From assembly GCF_010868145.1 (NCBI RefSeq), contig NZ_JAAGUY010000008.1, forward strand, positions 1 through 64,000: DNA of 64,000 nt, given 5' to 3'; not shown here. Below: more notes on the stretch, generated by a model that was not told the DNA's origin, ran no database searches, and worked only from the letters and a program-made list of their open reading frames with translations. The stretch is from Nocardia cyriacigeorgica (GTDB lineage: Bacteria; Actinomycetota; Actinomycetes; Mycobacteriales; Mycobacteriaceae). Position 1 is the stretch's first letter.

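Overview
The window reads as high-GC actinobacterial DNA, most like Nocardia or a close relative in the Mycobacteriales. This is an inference from base composition, GC-ending codons, and the families seen: a Nocardia-style polymorphic toxin, VapBC, a Crp/Fnr regulator beside a class III cyclase, and fatty-acyl ligase genes. No tRNA, rRNA, CRISPR array, insertion sequence or replication origin was recognised.

Left part (1-16.7 kb) is a string of small accessory units. (i) A molybdenum-cofactor-sulfurase-like PLP enzyme, a His/Cys-rich 119-aa protein closed by an 18-bp terminator hairpin, and a SAM methyltransferase. (ii) An SRPBCC protein, an AMP-forming acyl-CoA ligase, a probable acyl-CoA dehydrogenase remnant, and a coupled pair of unknown small proteins. 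(iii) A tight co-directional five-gene unit at 7.1-12.5 kb: Crp/Fnr-type cNMP sensor, class III nucleotide cyclase, P-loop (STAND-like) NTPase, SPFH-like protein, and a PycTM-like membrane effector. I read it as an expanded Pycsar-type cyclic-nucleotide defence locus. The cyclase C-terminus and the NTPase N-terminus carry the same short motif, so the two may dock through it. (iv) A VapBC toxin-antitoxin pair with operator-like repeats. (v) A VOC-TetR pair behind a 17-bp palindrome. (vi) A DUF600-like, probable immunity gene.

Right part (16.9-64 kb) is one uninterrupted minus-strand reading frame of at least 15,676 codons, still open at the window edge. It is a giant polymorphic-toxin-like protein. 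Proline-rich linkers, some repeated at DNA level, separate many modules: six papain-fold (glutamine-deamidase-type) domains, counting the partial and degenerate ones; two MFS-like membrane domains, each joined to a papain toxin; two ADP-ribosyltransferase-like domains; a PP2C phosphatase; a Nudix hydrolase; two DUF4185 domains; two M3 zinc peptidases; two arrays of GHKL-like ATPase folds; kinase-like domains; a Fic domain; and two DUF1023 hydrolases. DNA-binding modules are abundant: sigma-factor-like segments, about eight LacI-type helix-turn-helix (HTH) repeats, and four LuxR-type HTHs in frame plus a fifth in a shifted frame just past the stop.

Working model: the giant protein is an exported multi-effector (its N-terminal secretion domain would lie outside the window) and the DUF600-like gene just downstream is a candidate immunity protein. 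The cyclase locus is a separate defence island. Many modules occur in pairs, often one intact and one degraded, which suggests growth by internal duplication.
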